Shown here piece after piece: positions 1 through 8,118 of a DNA stretch of 20,896 nt. The notes beneath the pieces were generated by a model. The model was not told the origin of the DNA, searched no databases, and worked only from the letters and a program-made list of their open reading frames with translations. Each line of letters starts with the position of its first letter. Position 1 is the first letter of the stretch. The position numbers and the translations under genes are program-made. The DNA comes from Bifidobacteriaceae bacterium (lineage in GTDB: Bacteria; Actinomycetota; Actinomycetes; Actinomycetales; WQXJ01), in the NCBI GenBank assembly GCA_031266115.1, contig JAISBQ010000382.1, positions 1 through 20,896 of the forward strand, in the 5' to 3' direction.

Positions 1-3000
1 CCGGTCAGTCCCTCATCTGGGGCGTTGGTAGAAAAGCCGACCACCGAGATGCGCGTCGCTCCCGCCCCGAGATCCACCGGGAAGGTGACGCCCGGTGTCA
101 TCAGGTTGTCCGTGTCGCCCGGCTGGGTCACCCGCGGGGTGAACGTCAGGCCGGTGGTGCCCAACGCCATCGTCTGACCCTGAACGTAGCCCGCCGCCGC
201 CAACCTGGCGATCCCGAGGCCGCTGTTCGCGTCATCGCATGGCACCGGCACACCCACCTCGGTCAGGCACGAATTGTCGAACGCCTCGCCGATGCCGGTC
301 AACGGCCGGGCATAGACGTCGACGGTGCCCGTGGCGGTCTCGGTGCTATCCGTCACAGTCAGGGCGATCGAGTAGACCCCCGGGGTTGCGTAGACGTGGC
401 TCGTCGACAGGGTCACCCCACCCAGTGGACTGCGGATCGCCGTCGCTGAACCGGTGGTGCCGTCCCCGAAATCGACGCTCGCCTCGATCGTGCCCGGATC
501 GCCGGTCCCGCCGAGCACGCGGCCCAGGACGATGGCGTGCGCCGCGCCCACCGTGGCCGTGCGTTCGCTGCTGGTCGCGATCGTCAGGGTGTCGCTGGAG
601 TCCTGCGCGGGCTCGACGAGCAACTCCACCTCCGCGACCGTGGCTGGACCGCCATCGGACGTCTCGGTGATAGCCACCTTGTAGTGGCTGTACAACGCAG
701 GATTCGCCACGGCGAACGGCCTGAGCTGCGTGTCCCACCGGAAGGTCTCGCCCTGGCGGGTATCCAGGACGGTCCAGGTGGTGCCGTCATCGGACCCCGA
801 CAACGTCCACGCTTGAGGATCGGGGCCCGACGGACCATTGGTCAGGGTGTACCGGGCGACCGCCACCGGGCCCACATCCGAAGTCCATCGCACGTCGGCC
901 GCCTCGGCGGCGAACGTCGCCGTGGTCGCTGAATTGTCGTCGTTGAGCGCCGCGGACGCCGTACCATCCGACACCGACACTGTGCCATAACCGGCCTTGG
1001 TCGCATCCCGCGGCGGAATCGGATCGACCGGGGTCAACTCCGTCTCACCCCACGTGGTTGGCGTAGGGCTCATGGTGAAGTCGAGAACGTGATGACCGCC
1101 ATCGAGAATGTCGGCCTGCTTCAATGTGGGCTCGGTCAACGCGACACCGTCCAACGTGACGCCGGCCACGTACCACGTGGACTGGCTGTTGCCGGGTGCG
1201 TTGATAGTCAGGCTGCCGCCGCCCTCGAACCTGACGGTCATCTTGTCATAGGCGGGCGAGCCGATGGTGTATTCGCCCGACGCCAGATTCAACGGATAGA
1301 AGCCGAGCGCGGCATACAGGTACCAGGACGCCATGGCGCCGTTGTCCTCGTCGCCTAGATACCCCTGGCCGATGTCGCCGCCGGACTCCAGCCGGCCGAC
1401 GGCATCGCGCATGATCCGCTGTGTCAACGCCGGTTTGCCGGCCGCCGCCGGGATATACGGAATGTGGTACGAGGTTTGATTGCTGATCCCCAACTGGCCA
1501 AGTCGGGTATCGCGAGCCTCATGCTGTTCCTTGGAACTGGCGTTCTGCCTGTCCGGTGTGTCGATCAACGCTTGAACCTTGTTGACCAATGCTTGCTGGG
1601 AGCCGTAGAGCGCCGCCATGCCGGCCACGTCGAACGGCGCATGGAACGCGAATGTCCAGGCATTGGACTCGGTGAAGCCGTAATTCCACGACGTCGGGTC
1701 ATATCCCGAGGCTGGACGCTGGAAATCCCCGGCGCGGGTCACGCCCTGGAAGAACCCGATCGACGGGTCGAAGTAGTTGGAGTAGTTCTGGGCGCGCCTG
1801 GCCAAGTAATCGGCCATGGTGGCGATCTCGTCCCGGCGGCTGTCGGGCGTGGCCGGATCGGTGGCCAGCTTGGCAGCCATCTTGGCGATGGCGGCATCGT
1901 TGATGTCGCCCTCCATTCCCCAGGACACGGCTTCGTTCAACGAGGTGTCGGTGTAACCCTGGTAGGGGGCCGTGGACCAGCCCTTGCGGCCGACATTCGC
2001 CGCCGGCATCCCGGTGTAGGGCGAAGTGGGCAGCACGGTCGCGTTCTTGACCGCAGCATCGTAGGCGTCCAATGCGATGTCCGTCGGCAATGCACCGGCG
2101 ACGTAGGCCTCGGCGAAGGACGCGTCCGATGACGTTCCCGTCATCGCGTCGACATAGCCTGGCGCCGTCCACCGGCTGATCCATCCGCCGGACCGGTACT
2201 GTTCGACGATTCCGTCGATAATCCCGTCCGAGGAATCGGGGTAGAACATCGCGTAGGCCGGCCATGCGCTGCGGTAGGTGTCCCAGAAACCGTTGTTCGT
2301 GTACATCCGGCCCGAGCGAATCTCGGCGTTGGTCTCGGTGGCGCTCGCGGCACCGCTGGTCGGATTAACCGGGCTGGCGAACTTGTAAACCGGGGTATCG
2401 CCCGGCGCTGCGGTGTTCTCAAAATGGGAACTGGGATACGTGTTCAACCGGTACAGGTCTGAATAGACGGTCCGTTTGGCTGTGTCGTTGGTCGACGATC
2501 CCGAAAGGTCTATCACGGACAGACGCTGATTCCATGTGGCCCGGGTCGCGGCCTGGATCAAATCGAAGGAGCTGGTCCAGGGCACCTCGGCGGCGAAGTT
2601 ATGCTGTGCTTGGGCCTGGGAGAGGTACGAGGTGGCGAAGCGGAACTGCATCTGCTTGGAGGCTCCCAGGTCGCAACGGGCCCACCGCGACTGAGCGCGG
2701 CTCGTGCCCGTGCCCGTGGCCGTGGGGGTGCAATCGAGGGACCCGTAGATGAACATCCGGCTGCGCCCGGTGTTGTTGCCGTAGCCGCCGTCGGTGTATC
2801 CCGTCAACGTGCCATCTTCTGCCCAGCTGTAGGTCGCGTCCCAACCTTGGCGGTCGGCAATCAGCGACCCCGCCGTGTTGGTCTCCGGGAAGGTGAACCG
2901 CATCACGCCGCCGTGATCGGTCGGAGTCATCTCGGCGGTCAAACCCTCCTGGGTCACCACACGGTAGATCTCCGGCTGCGCGGTTTCGTCGGAGTGTTTG

Positions 3001-4601
3001 AATGTCAGCTGCCGGTTGGTCAGGGCGGCATTCGGTGTGCCGGACTGGCTGAGCGAGGGCATGAACGCCATCGTCAACCGGTCTTGAATGTGTGGGCTGG
3101 GTTGATGGGAGATGATCAGGCCGCGCAACGGTGTCAGGTTGGTCGCCGTGTTGTGGGACATGTAGTAGTACTGCTCGCGACCGGCATCGTTGCTGCCCGT
3201 CATCGGCATCAGATAGTTGAAGCCGTTGGGCACGGTGGTGGCCGGAATGTTGATGCCACGGGACTCGCTCATGCCACCCCACGTGCCGCGGCGCACGTCC
3301 ACGTAGTTCGTCAGGCTGGATGGGTCGATCCGGACGGCATCGGCGATCTTGATGGAATCGACCCAGGCTGATACGGCAGTGCCTGCTTCGCCGCGGTCGG
3401 TCTCATAGGTGAACAGGACCTTGGTGACCTTCTTGCCGGCAAGGGCGCTCAGGTCCACCTTCATGGAGTTCCAGAAATTGCACACCAGGATCTTCGACGT
3501 GCCCTGACCCAGCGCGCTCGCCGGGAACCCATACTGGTCGACGATTCCCGGCGTCAGGCTCATCAACGTGGGATTAGCCCCGTCGGCGTCCGTCACTTCA
3601 AGATCGACGGCTACGTATGTGCTCAGGTAGGTGTAGGAAGGTCCGTCCAGGGTGGGGAAGATCGCGTAGCTGAGCTCCGATTCGGTGCCGATGGCGACGT
3701 TGAGGTCGCTGTAGATGACAGCCGATGCCTTGGCCGCAGCGGCCGTGAGAGTTCCGCCGAAGGACAATGACCGGACACCGTCGAACCCGACGTTCGCTCG
3801 GATGTCAAACCCGGTGCCCGGACCGCTGCCGACGGCGACTGTCGGCGGTGTGGGCGGCGGCGGCACCTCAGTACCCGCATAGAGGGTCCAATCGCCCAAC
3901 TGCATCATCTGTGACCCGCTTCCTCCCCCACCCCGAGCCGTCACGGTGAAACGGAAGAACTTGTACGGCCGGTAGGTGACGGCATCGTCCACTTGAGGCT
4001 GGGTGATGCTGAACTGCCGGACCTCGTAGCGTGCGCCGAACGATTGGCCCGTCCGCGAATCCAGGGTTGTCCAACTGGTGCCGTCTTCCGAACCGGCAAT
4101 GGTCCACGCGGCGGGGTCGCGCTCCACCGAATCGTTGGCGGAAGTCAGGGTGTATTCCCTGATCAGCACGGGCTCGTCGGCCTCATAGATGGCCCACCAC
4201 GGAGCGACGGAGTTCGAGAGCCACTTGGTGCGGGAGTTGCCGTCGAGGATGTTGGCGACACCTTCGCCTGCGGCGGTGTTCTCCGTCCCGGCGGTCGCGT
4301 GGATCACGTGGCTCATCGCGGAGTTGCGTGGCTCCGTGGGGCCGGAAATGCCGACCGGCGGGGCGTAGGGCTCGGTCACCAGCGCCGGCGGATCGGTCGC
4401 CTCAAAGGACGAGGCGAAGGTGCCGCCCGGGGCGGACTGCGCCGCCGTAGCCCCCGTGGGGCCGACGAGGCCCACGATGGCGAGGGCGACAGCAGTCACC
4501 AGGCCGCAGGCGCGGCGCACGGACGTGGTTGGGCGGGTTGAGCGTAACGCGCAACCCGGGCGGATGGATGATGGCTTTGGCGTCACGGACTTTGGCGTCA
4601 T
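1..4601 (-). CDS. Secreted multi-modular GH92 alpha-mannosidase (3' end beyond window)
   Basis: The minus-strand frame opens at ATG 4601 (GAAGGAG nine bases upstream) and stays open to base 1, giving 1533 codons with no stop. Residues 1-54 are a signal peptide (twin Arg 29-30, hydrophobic 33-47, cleavage near ATAA). About 97-240 is an F5/8 type C (galactose-binding-like) module. About 260-435 is the beta-sandwich usually seen before actinobacterial GH92 domains. GH92 spans about 437-1160, with NTATNL near 482, WDTYRSAWP near 773, ESNAW (Glu978) and GDEDNG (Asp1084, Asp1086) followed by MASWYLYAALGFYP. By family knowledge, Glu978 fits the catalytic acid and the two Asp residues fit the base position of these calcium-dependent, inverting exo-mannosidases. 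Then come a second F5/8-like module (about 1199-1327), a PKD domain (about 1337-1431) and the start of another C-terminal beta module with two Cys. The likely role is trimming mannose from host or fungal glycans outside the cell; the linkage cannot be predicted. Any cell-wall anchor would lie outside the window. Confidence 0.93.
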   Translation of the reverse strand, partial: MTPKSVTPKPSSIRPGCALRSTRPTTSVRRACGLVTAVALAIVGLVGPTGATAAQSAPGGTFASSFEATDPPALVTEPYAPPVGISGPTEPRNSAMSHVIHATAGTENTAAGEGVANILDGNSRTKWLSNSVAPWWAIYEADEPVLIREYTLTSANDSVERDPAAWTIAGSEDGTSWTTLDSRTGQSFGARYEVRQFSITQPQVDDAVTYRPYKFFRFTVTARGGGGSGSQMMQLGDWTLYAGTEVPPPPTPPTVAVGSGPGTGFDIRANVGFDGVRSLSFGGTLTAAAAKASAVIYSDLNVAIGTESELSYAIFPTLDGPSYTYLSTYVAVDLEVTDADGANPTLMSLTPGIVDQYGFPASALGQGTSKILVCNFWNSMKVDLSALAGKKVTKVLFTYETDRGEAGTAVSAWVDSIKIADAVRIDPSSLTNYVDVRRGTWGGMSESRGINIPATTVPNGFNYLMPMTGSNDAGREQYYYMSHNTATNLTPLRGLIISHQPSPHIQDRLTMAFMPSLSQSGTPNAALTNRQLTFKHSDETAQPEIYRVVTQEGLTAEMTPTDHGGVMRFTFPETNTAGSLIADRQGWDATYSWAEDGTLTGYTDGGYGNNTGRSRMFIYGSLDCTPTATGTGTSRAQSRWARCDLGASKQMQFRFATSYLSQAQAQHNFAAEVPWTSSFDLIQAATRATWNQRLSVIDLSGSSTNDTAKRTVYSDLYRLNTYPSSHFENTAAPGDTPVYKFASPVNPTSGAASATETNAEIRSGRMYTNNGFWDTYRSAWPAYAMFYPDSSDGIIDGIVEQYRSGGWISRWTAPGYVDAMTGTSSDASFAEAYVAGALPTDIALDAYDAAVKNATVLPTSPYTGMPAANVGRKGWSTAPYQGYTDTSLNEAVSWGMEGDINDAAIAKMAAKLATDPATPDSRRDEIATMADYLARRAQNYSNYFDPSIGFFQGVTRAGDFQRPASGYDPTSWNYGFTESNAWTFAFHAPFDVAGMAALYGSQQALVNKVQALIDTPDRQNASSKEQHEARDTRLGQLGISNQTSYHIPYIPAAAGKPALTQRIMRDAVGRLESGGDIGQGYLGDEDNGAMASWYLYAALGFYPLNLASGEYTIGSPAYDKMTVRFEGGGSLTINAPGNSQSTWYVAGVTLDGVALTEPTLKQADILDGGHHVLDFTMSPTPTTWGETELTPVDPIPPRDATKAGYGTVSVSDGTASAALNDDNSATTATFAAEAADVRWTSDVGPVAVARYTLTNGPSGPDPQAWTLSGSDDGTTWTVLDTRQGETFRWDTQLRPFAVANPALYSHYKVAITETSDGGPATVAEVELLVEPAQDSSDTLTIATSSERTATVGAAHAIVLGRVLGGTGDPGTIEASVDFGDGTTGSATAIRSPLGGVTLSTSHVYATPGVYSIALTVTDSTETATGTVDVYARPLTGIGEAFDNSCLTEVGVPVPCDDANSGLGIARLAAAGYVQGQTMALGTTGLTFTPRVTQPGDTDNLMTPGVTFPVDLGAGATRISVVGFSTNAPDEGLT

Positions 4602-4825
4602 CTCTCGGGGCTCCTTCAGTGCAGGGTATTCGGATGTGAGAGACCAGGGATGTAGCGGTCAGCGCGGCCGCGCACGCCGACATTGCGGTAGATGGTTGGT
4701 CCCCGACCCGAACACGTGCCCCGACAGCGTTGTCGCTGTGTCTGGTGAGGCGAAGTTTTCCCCCAACCCCCAGCCGATGTCAAGGCCCTTGAGCACGGGG
4801 GGAACGAGGTGGGCCGTCGTCTCGC
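4602..4825 (-). promoter_or_regulatory. Intergenic region upstream of the GH92 gene, possible promoter
   Basis: This 224-base gap separates the acyltransferase stop from the GH92 start. On the minus strand a TTGACA (4783 to 4778) could be a -35 element, but the matching -10 (AAAACT, 18 bases on) is poor. An inverted repeat, ACAGCG-TTGT-CGCTGT (4724-4739), lies between this and the start and could be an operator or a small hairpin. No coding frame or RNA gene is apparent. The promoter assignment is a weak inference. Confidence 0.25.
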
Positions 4826-6019
4826 CTATGCGAGTTCCTGTGCCACGGGTCGGGGCCGCATCCGCCGGCGCAACCACGGATAGGCGATCTGGCCACGGGC
4901 GCGACGCAAGGCCGGGTGTTCCACGAGGATCCAGCTGAGGCTCGCGGGAATCACGGTCAGGGCGGTGGCCATCATCGCGAACACCGCGATCGGCAACTCG
5001 CGCAAACCCAGCAGAACCAGGCATTGCTGGATCACAAAGCCGTAGATGTAGACGCCGTAGGAGATGTCTTCCCGCCGGATGAGCGCGGGACATGGCAAGA
5101 CCGTGCCGACCCACAGGAGCAGATACCCGAGGAACGGCGCAGCCAGATGCGAGCCGCATACCGGCACATAGACGATCAAGACGAACGCCACCCCTGCGGC
5201 GAGAACCGCCCCCGCTATGGAGTACCGCAGATGCTGGCGCAGGTGGAACAGAACGGCGCCGGCGAGGAAGAACGGCAACAGGTGGATGAAGAAGTAGACG
5301 TCCGTGCTGTTGTCAACGTAGGGCAGCACCGTCGTGTGGAATCTCATCACCACGACAGACGCCGCGTAGCCGATCGTGATGACCAGCCCCGAGTGGCGCC
5401 GCACAGCGGCGAAACAGAAGGCAAATCCGACAACGAGGTAGCACATGAACTCGTACCACAGCGACCACAGGGCACCGTCCCATACGGCGGGGTACGGGAT
5501 GTCCGCTGGTGTTCCCGATACGTCGAAGGCGGCCTGGTGAAGCGTGAAGTTCAACCACAGGAACATGGCGGGCTTGGTGTTCCCCGACAAGAAACCATCA
5601 AGGGTGCCGTGATCCGCGAGGTAGGCGATGGGTGCGGCACCGAAGGCGATGACACCAAGGCACACCAGGTACCCGGGAAAGATGCGCGCCACGCGGTGGA
5701 CCAGGTATTCGGACAGGGGCCGTGAGGTGCGCGAACCGGTGATGAGATAGCCCGAGACGATGAAGAACCCGATGACGGCCCACCCGCCCAGCGTCTGCGG
5801 CCCCACATGGGGCGACGGCAGGCCGCGGGTGAGAGGAAAGGTGTGGTCCACGATAACCACGGCCGCCAGCATCAGCCGCACAAGGTTCAGTGCGTTGTTC
5901 CGGGGATCGAACGGCACTCCGGCCAGCAGTTTCGGCCGGGCCATGTCCCCAAGCCCGGCCATAGGTGCCGGCTTCACCTCCACAGATCTCTCCCTTGTCG
6001 ACGCCTGGCCCCGCGCCAT
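4826..6019 (-). CDS. Membrane O-acyltransferase (acyltransferase 3 / OafA-like family)
   Basis: A 397-residue integral membrane protein with about ten hydrophobic segments. Family marks are LNLVRLMLAAVVIVDHTFPL (conserved His), GFFIVSGYLI, HRVARIFPGYL, ALWSLWYEF and DISYGVYIYGFVIQQ. These enzymes move acetyl or other acyl groups from the cytoplasm onto sugars, exopolysaccharides, cell-wall polymers or secondary metabolites; the acceptor cannot be predicted. I chose ATG 6019 because AGAGGA lies six bases upstream and it follows the methylglyoxal synthase stop (TAG) after a single base. The frame also has an earlier ATG at 6088, but that would add 23 residues overlapping mgsA. The basic C-terminus ends RRRMRPRPVAQELA. 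A short inverted repeat (CTCGC-CTAT-GCGAG, 4821-4834) overlaps the stop codon and has no T-run. It is almost certainly co-transcribed with mgsA. Confidence 0.88.
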   Translation of the reverse strand: MARGQASTRERSVEVKPAPMAGLGDMARPKLLAGVPFDPRNNALNLVRLMLAAVVIVDHTFPLTRGLPSPHVGPQTLGGWAVIGFFIVSGYLITGSRTSRPLSEYLVHRVARIFPGYLVCLGVIAFGAAPIAYLADHGTLDGFLSGNTKPAMFLWLNFTLHQAAFDVSGTPADIPYPAVWDGALWSLWYEFMCYLVVGFAFCFAAVRRHSGLVITIGYAASVVVMRFHTTVLPYVDNSTDVYFFIHLLPFFLAGAVLFHLRQHLRYSIAGAVLAAGVAFVLIVYVPVCGSHLAAPFLGYLLLWVGTVLPCPALIRREDISYGVYIYGFVIQQCLVLLGLRELPIAVFAMMATALTVIPASLSWILVEHPALRRARGQIAYPWLRRRMRPRPVAQELA

Positions 6020-6020
6020 C

Positions 6021-6473
6021 CTAGTCCTCTGCGCCGTGCCATTGGCGGGGGTCGATCTGGGGGCGGTGCCACTGATAGTCGCCCCCAAAAAGGGGAGAGG
6101 AGATCATGAGGTCCGCGGTCGCCGCGTTGCATGCGGCGGGGGCGTTCCACAGGGCGGCGAGGCGCAGGAGTGCCTTGACGTCGGGATCGTGGGGTTGGGG
6201 TTCCAGTGGGTCCCAGAAGAAGATGAGCACATCGAGGCGGTTCTCGGCGATCATCGCGCCCACCTGCTGGTCCCCACCCACCGGACCGGACAGGAGCCGG
6301 TTCACCCGTAGGCCGAGCTCGTATTCGAGCATCGTTCCGGTGGTTCCGGTGGCCCACAGCTCGTGGTTGGCGAGCACCCGTCGGTTGTATTCGCACCAGC
6401 GGAGCAGATCGTGCTTCTTGTTGTCGTGAGCGACCATGGCGATACGGCGCGTGGTCATGGGGGCGTCGTTCAT
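6021..6473 (-). CDS. mgsA: Methylglyoxal synthase
   Basis: A 150-residue cytosolic enzyme, the normal family length, converting dihydroxyacetone phosphate to methylglyoxal and phosphate. This is the bypass that relieves sugar-phosphate build-up when phosphate is short. Conserved elements are VAHD (His16), ATGTTG (phosphate binding, 41-46), SGPVGGDQQVGA (Asp68, equivalent to catalytic Asp71 of E. coli MgsA) and FFWDPLEPQPHDPDVKALLR (His95, Asp96, Asp98), then ATADLMISSPLF. All catalytic residues are present, so it should be active. The start ATG 6473 has GAGGAG nine bases upstream; the internal Met6 is a less likely start. It is the first gene of a two-gene unit with the acyltransferase. No glyoxalase is visible in the window. 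Confidence 0.96.
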   Translation of the reverse strand: MNDAPMTTRRIAMVAHDNKKHDLLRWCEYNRRVLANHELWATGTTGTMLEYELGLRVNRLLSGPVGGDQQVGAMIAENRLDVLIFFWDPLEPQPHDPDVKALLRLAALWNAPAACNAATADLMISSPLFGGDYQWHRPQIDPRQWHGAED

Positions 6474-6585
6474 CGGTCCATCTCCTCATTAGTCCTCGGG
6501 GCACCACACGCCAGCCACGCGGGAACAGGGCGGGCACATGCCGCTGGGGGTCGCCGGCCACGTGCGTGCGCCGGGTCCGGCTACC
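6474..6585. other. Short intergenic region upstream of mgsA
   Basis: 112 bases between the helical membrane protein and mgsA, both on the minus strand. A GC-rich inverted repeat, GCCGG-GT-CCGGC (6570-6581), sits just after the upstream stop codon and could act as a weak transcript-end hairpin, but there is no T-run. GAGGAG before mgsA is its ribosome-binding site. I see no convincing promoter hexamers or coding potential. Confidence 0.3.
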
Positions 6586-7428
6586 TCACGGGTGGTCCGG
6601 CCCCGGCGTGGGTTCCTCGGCCCCGGCATCGGCCGCGCGCCTGGCCTTGTCGATGGCGGTTTGGGCGACAGCCGCTGCCTTCTTGCTCGCGGTCGAGACT
6701 TTGCGGACGGCTTCGCCGGTCTTGACGCCGACGGCATCGGCGGCCGCGCCAGCGACCTCAGCTAGGTCCTCCAGGCCGTCTTTCGCCGTGGCGGCGAGCC
6801 CGTCGCCATCGGCCGTTTCACCTGACCCCTGTGTGGTGGGGACGAACGCCGCAGGGTCGTCGCCCCAGGCGTCATCCTCGGACCACGGATCGCCGTCCGG
6901 TTCACGCCGGGTCCACATCGCGTAGGCGATGGCTCCCACCAGCGCAGCGAGCGCTGACCACCCGAGGAACCGGCGCACGCGGTGCCTCTTCTTCGTGGCG
7001 CGCGATACCGAAGCGGAGCAGGCGGCCGATGCCGCGGCCGGGACGCCGATGGCGGGTGCTCCAGCCGCTTGACCGGCGCTTTGCGCGGCGACCTCGGCGG
7101 CTCGGTTGACAGCATCGACGATGGTGGGCAACACCTCGTCCTTGAGCTTGTCCCGTGCGATGTCGATCTTGGGCGACAACAGGCGTGCCGCCTCCTCGAC
7201 ACGGGGTGCAGCCGCCGCCACGCCGTGACGCCATGCCGCTTGGGCGCGCGGTGTCACCCAGTCGATGGCCGCCTCGGCTCGCGGTGCGGCCCAGCGAGCG
7301 GCGTGGCCCGTAGCCTCGGTCACCGCCTCACGGGCGGCGCGGGAGTGAACGCGCGCAACCTTGGCGAAGTCACGGTGCGGCGGCGGGCAGCAACGATGCG
7401 AAGCGCAAGGATGTCCCAGGGATCTCAT
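6586..7428 (-). CDS. Ala-rich helical single-pass membrane protein, DUF5324-like
   Basis: A 280-residue protein of unknown function. Residues about 20-130 are a chain of short Ala-rich helices, each introduced by Pro and a basic residue (APRAEAA, TPRAQAA, APRVEEAA, SPKIDIA), typical of amphipathic repeat proteins. A basic stretch (TKKRHRVRR) precedes one membrane segment (FLGWSALAALVGAIAYAMW), which predicts a cytoplasmic N-terminus. An acidic, Trp-containing linker (DPWSEDDAWGDDP) and a second Ala/Lys-rich helical tail follow. The pattern resembles the Streptomyces DUF5324 proteins encoded in the same ppiA/crgA neighbourhood; this is recognition by eye. The start ATG 7428 has AAGGAGGA upstream. 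The frame runs back to 7533, but that extension lacks such a site and reads like non-coding sequence. It is divergent from ppiA. The C-terminal helices resemble LEA or apolipoprotein repeats only in composition. Confidence 0.75.
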   Translation of the reverse strand: MRSLGHPCASHRCCPPPHRDFAKVARVHSRAAREAVTEATGHAARWAAPRAEAAIDWVTPRAQAAWRHGVAAAAPRVEEAARLLSPKIDIARDKLKDEVLPTIVDAVNRAAEVAAQSAGQAAGAPAIGVPAAASAACSASVSRATKKRHRVRRFLGWSALAALVGAIAYAMWTRREPDGDPWSEDDAWGDDPAAFVPTTQGSGETADGDGLAATAKDGLEDLAEVAGAAADAVGVKTGEAVRKVSTASKKAAAVAQTAIDKARRAADAGAEEPTPGPDHP

Positions 7429-7565
7429 GATGGCGATCCTCCTTGTCGGCGCCCATCCGAACGGGCGGGGCGCGTAGATCAGGGTCCAGTCACCCCATGG
7501 TCTCACCGATTCACTCCACGTGGGCACGATCATGGTGATCTTGCCGCGCGTGGCAGGATGGAGCG
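7429..7565. promoter_or_regulatory. Divergent promoter region between the DUF5324-like gene and ppiA
   Basis: 137 bases between two divergently read genes must hold a promoter for each, but no good -10/-35 pair stands out. AAGGAGGA at its left end (complement) serves the leftward gene, and AGGATGGAG at its right end serves ppiA. A small inverted repeat, GATCA-TGG-TGATC (7528-7540), lies 26 bases before the ppiA start and may be an operator. Function is inferred from gene orientation only. Confidence 0.35.
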
Positions 7566-8087
7566 GTGCATGCGACCCTTCACACTTCCCATGGCGACAT
7601 CCGCCTGACCCTGTTTCCCGAATCCGCCCCGAAGACTGTCTCCAACTTCACCGGTCTTGCTACCGGAGAGCGCGAATGGACCGATCCCGCGACGGGCGAG
7701 CGTTCCGCGTCCCCGTTCTATGACGGCCTGACGTTCCACCGCGTGATCGATGGCTTCATGATCCAGGGCGGCTGTCCCCTGGGGACGGGCACCGGGGGGC
7801 CGGGCTACACCTTCGACGACGAGATTTCCCCCGCCCAGCGCTTCGACCGGCCGTACGTGTTGGCGATGGCCAATGCGGGCGTCCGCGGCGGGCATGGGAC
7901 CAACGGGTCGCAGTTCTTCATCACTGTGGTTCCGACGCCTCATCTCAACGGCGCGCACACGATCTTCGGTGAGGTGGCCGATGACGCCTCCCGCACAGTG
8001 GTCGACTCGATCGCCACCACCGCGACGGACCGATCCGAGCGGCCACGCACGCCCGTCACCATCGACTCGGTCACCGTCGAGCCGTGA
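7566..8087 (+). CDS. ppiA: Cyclophilin-type peptidyl-prolyl cis-trans isomerase
   Basis: A 173-residue single-domain cyclophilin without a signal peptide or membrane anchor, so cytoplasmic. It catalyses proline cis-trans isomerisation in protein folding. Family signatures are TVSNFTGLA, FYDGLTFHRVIDGFMIQGG (catalytic Arg in FHRVI, Phe and Gln after it), MANAG, NGSQFFIT and LNGAHTIFGEV. The start is GTG 7566, giving MHATLHTSHGDI as usual for actinobacterial PpiA, with AGGATGGAG just upstream. M. tuberculosis ppiA (Rv0009) holds the same position. The rhomboid gene follows in the same direction 31 bases later and may share its transcript. Confidence 0.96.
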   Translation: MHATLHTSHGDIRLTLFPESAPKTVSNFTGLATGEREWTDPATGERSASPFYDGLTFHRVIDGFMIQGGCPLGTGTGGPGYTFDDEISPAQRFDRPYVLAMANAGVRGGHGTNGSQFFITVVPTPHLNGAHTIFGEVADDASRTVVDSIATTATDRSERPRTPVTIDSVTVEP

Positions 8088-8118
8088 CCCCGTCTTCGCT
8101 GCTCACGGGCCGCCTGTC

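Noticed and set aside
1464..2132. A 222-codon plus-strand frame inside the mannosidase
   Set aside because: The minus-strand GH92 frame carries all family motifs here; this is its antisense shadow.
4821..4834. Intrinsic terminator after the acyltransferase
   Set aside because: The stem has only five pairs, overlaps the stop codon and is not followed by a T-run.
7429..7533. Earlier start for the helical membrane protein
   Set aside because: There is no ribosome-binding site, whereas ATG 7428 has AAGGAGGA; the extension would fill most of the divergent promoter region.
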